A stretch of 64,000 nucleotides of DNA from Streptomyces flavochromogenes (lineage in GTDB: Bacteria > Actinomycetota > Actinomycetes > Streptomycetales > Streptomycetaceae): positions 124,001 through 188,000 of the forward strand of contig NZ_JNZO01000002.1 in the NCBI RefSeq assembly GCF_000717595.1, given 5' to 3'. The notes under the pieces are model-generated. The model made no database searches. It saw only the letters and a list, made by a program, of their open reading frames with translations, and was not told where the DNA came from. Positions 63,218-64,000 of the stretch are shown here, one piece after another. Numbering within the stretch: position 1 is the first letter of the stretch; each line of letters opens with the position of its first letter. The position numbers were made by a program, and so were the translations under genes.

Positions 63218-63817
63218 ATGGGAGCGTCCATCGACGGATTGATCGAGGCACGAACGGCCGGCGCGGCCTGGGAGATGGAGGTGGATCTCTTCGACTTCGA
63301 CCTCGGGAAGCAGCGGTACGCGCGCGAGTGCCTGTTCGGTTTCGGCGGCGGACTCGGTGTGGACCGTCCCCTGTTCGACGCGCGGGGATGGCCGGAGGAC
63401 TCCTGCGACGAGGTACCGAAGCGGTGTGACGAACTGAACCACAGCCACTCCTACGCGACCTGGGCCGAGATCGCGGCGGTCGACTGGGACGCGCCGGTCT
63501 GCGACGCCCCCGACGGACACCGGGTGGGGGAGTGGCGGCCGGGGCCGGACGGCGCACTCGTCCTGCGCGACGTGCTCTGGACGCCGGCCGAGGTGGACGC
63601 CACGGCGACGGAGCTCTTCGGCGAGGAACTGTGTCCCCATGAATGGCCACCGGGCGGCGAGGTCCGGCTGAACGGCGCCGTCTACCGTCCGGTGGTCCTC
63701 ACGCCCGGGATGATCGTTCCGCCGGACGGCGACTGGGCGCCGGTGTGGGCGTCGATGCGGTCTCTCGCGGCCGAACACGGCGACGAGAACGTCCGGCTGG
63801 TGGTCTGGTTCGGCTGA
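63218..63817 (+). CDS. Hypothetical protein
   Basis: A 199-residue cytoplasmic protein, rich in Trp, Asp and Glu: IEARTAGAAWEMEVDLFDFD, RYARECLFGFGGGLGVDRPL, NHSHSYATWAEIAAVDWDAP and a final ENVRLVVWFG. No family recognised; the composition suggests a compact alpha/beta protein, similar to streptomycete proteins of unknown function. Codon bias is normal. It starts 33 bp after the cap-domain gene and may be co-transcribed. Confidence 0.75.
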   Translation: MGASIDGLIEARTAGAAWEMEVDLFDFDLGKQRYARECLFGFGGGLGVDRPLFDARGWPEDSCDEVPKRCDELNHSHSYATWAEIAAVDWDAPVCDAPDGHRVGEWRPGPDGALVLRDVLWTPAEVDATATELFGEELCPHEWPPGGEVRLNGAVYRPVVLTPGMIVPPDGDWAPVWASMRSLAAEHGDENVRLVVWFG

Positions 63818-63858
63818 GCGCCCCGGGCGGGACCCTGGCCCGACGCACAGGCCGCACC

Positions 63859-64000
63859 CTAGACCCAGTTGACCTCCGCCGCGGCCAGCAGCGGGTCGTC
63901 CACCAGCTCCCACAGCGGGACCGCGAAGTTGCCCGTGCCGTAGCGGCCGCCGAAGTGGAGGCCGAGGACACGGTGGTCGGCGAGGTCGAACACCGGGGAT
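63859..64000 (-). CDS. Trypsin-like serine protease, C-terminal end only
   Basis: Reading leftward from the window edge to the TAG at 63859, the frame gives PVFDLADHRVLGLHFGGRYG, then TGNFAVPLWELVDDPLLAAA and EVNWV. The PVFDL..VLGLHFGG pattern follows the catalytic GxSG in trypsin-like/V8-type peptidases, so only about 47 residues of the domain end are present; the active-site serine lies outside. Confidence 0.75.
   Translation of the reverse strand, partial: SPVFDLADHRVLGLHFGGRYGTGNFAVPLWELVDDPLLAAAEVNWV

Overview
The window is GC-rich actinobacterial DNA, almost certainly from a Streptomyces chromosome or large linear plasmid. Support comes from the strong G/C bias at third codon positions, GTG and TTG starts, stop-start overlaps, and family content typical of streptomycetes (SCO4225-like membrane protein, GH64 glucanase, DyP-encapsulin pair, many secreted proteins). 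The species cannot be told from the sequence alone.

Positions 1-19160 form a compact arsenic island. From the left: thioredoxin reductase and arsenate reductase (leftward), a divergent arsR-arsB(acr3)-arsO unit, a second arsR, then a second divergent arsC/arsR pair that looks like a copy of the first. Next comes a tightly coupled six-gene operon holding an ATP-grasp ligase and five enzymes of 5'-methylthioadenosine (MTA) salvage (mtnA, B, D, C, P). Behind it lie an ArsN1-type N-acetyltransferase, an ArsP-type permease, two tandem arsR genes, a fragment of a second arsN gene, a TauE/SafE permease ruined by frameshifts, another arsR, a small secreted protein, and an operon of a flavoprotein, the ArsI C-As lyase and an MFS transporter. 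The island has six ArsR-family regulators with three cysteine layouts. Three copies of one dyad (GTTGAC-N4-GTCGAA type) lie at the last arsR and at the arsI operon, and a related site sits in front of the ATP-grasp/mtn operon. My leading hypothesis is that the island handles organic arsenicals as well as arsenite and arsenate. MTA salvage would recycle the by-product of SAM-dependent 3-amino-3-carboxypropyl transfer, the chemistry known from arsinothricin synthesis (ArsL). ArsN1, ArsP and ArsI are the expected resistance, export and breakdown functions. No ArsL or ArsM is visible inside the window.

Positions 19300-43200 are ordinary streptomycete accessory/core-edge DNA: a coupled operon of alpha/beta hydrolase, acyltransferase and a NarL-type two-component system; a GlsB-like stress membrane protein; a glutathionyl-hydroquinone-reductase-like enzyme; a 1117-residue secreted subtilase; a class C serine hydrolase homologue that has lost all three catalytic motifs; an Rrf2 regulator divergent from an NmrA-like protein with two identical dyads between them; a GH64 beta-1,3-glucanase behind a CebR-like box; a methyltransferase; an antiporter pseudogene; an ArsR/SRPBCC pair; and VOC, GNAT, pirin, AhpD-like, DUF1275 and EF-hand proteins.

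Positions 43400-64000 carry recQ, an ABC-2-like membrane protein, a ClpC-like chaperone with a 54-residue partner, a LysR regulator, fdhD, a FUSC-type membrane protein, an FdhF/YdeP-like molybdoenzyme, a DyP peroxidase with its encapsulin shell, a DUF1345 protein, a phytoene-desaturase-like oxidoreductase overlapping a GreA-like factor tail to tail, an intact class C serine hydrolase, two proteins of little-known function and the end of a trypsin-like protease. Coding density is high, and most gaps hold recognisable hairpin terminators or operator-like palindromes.
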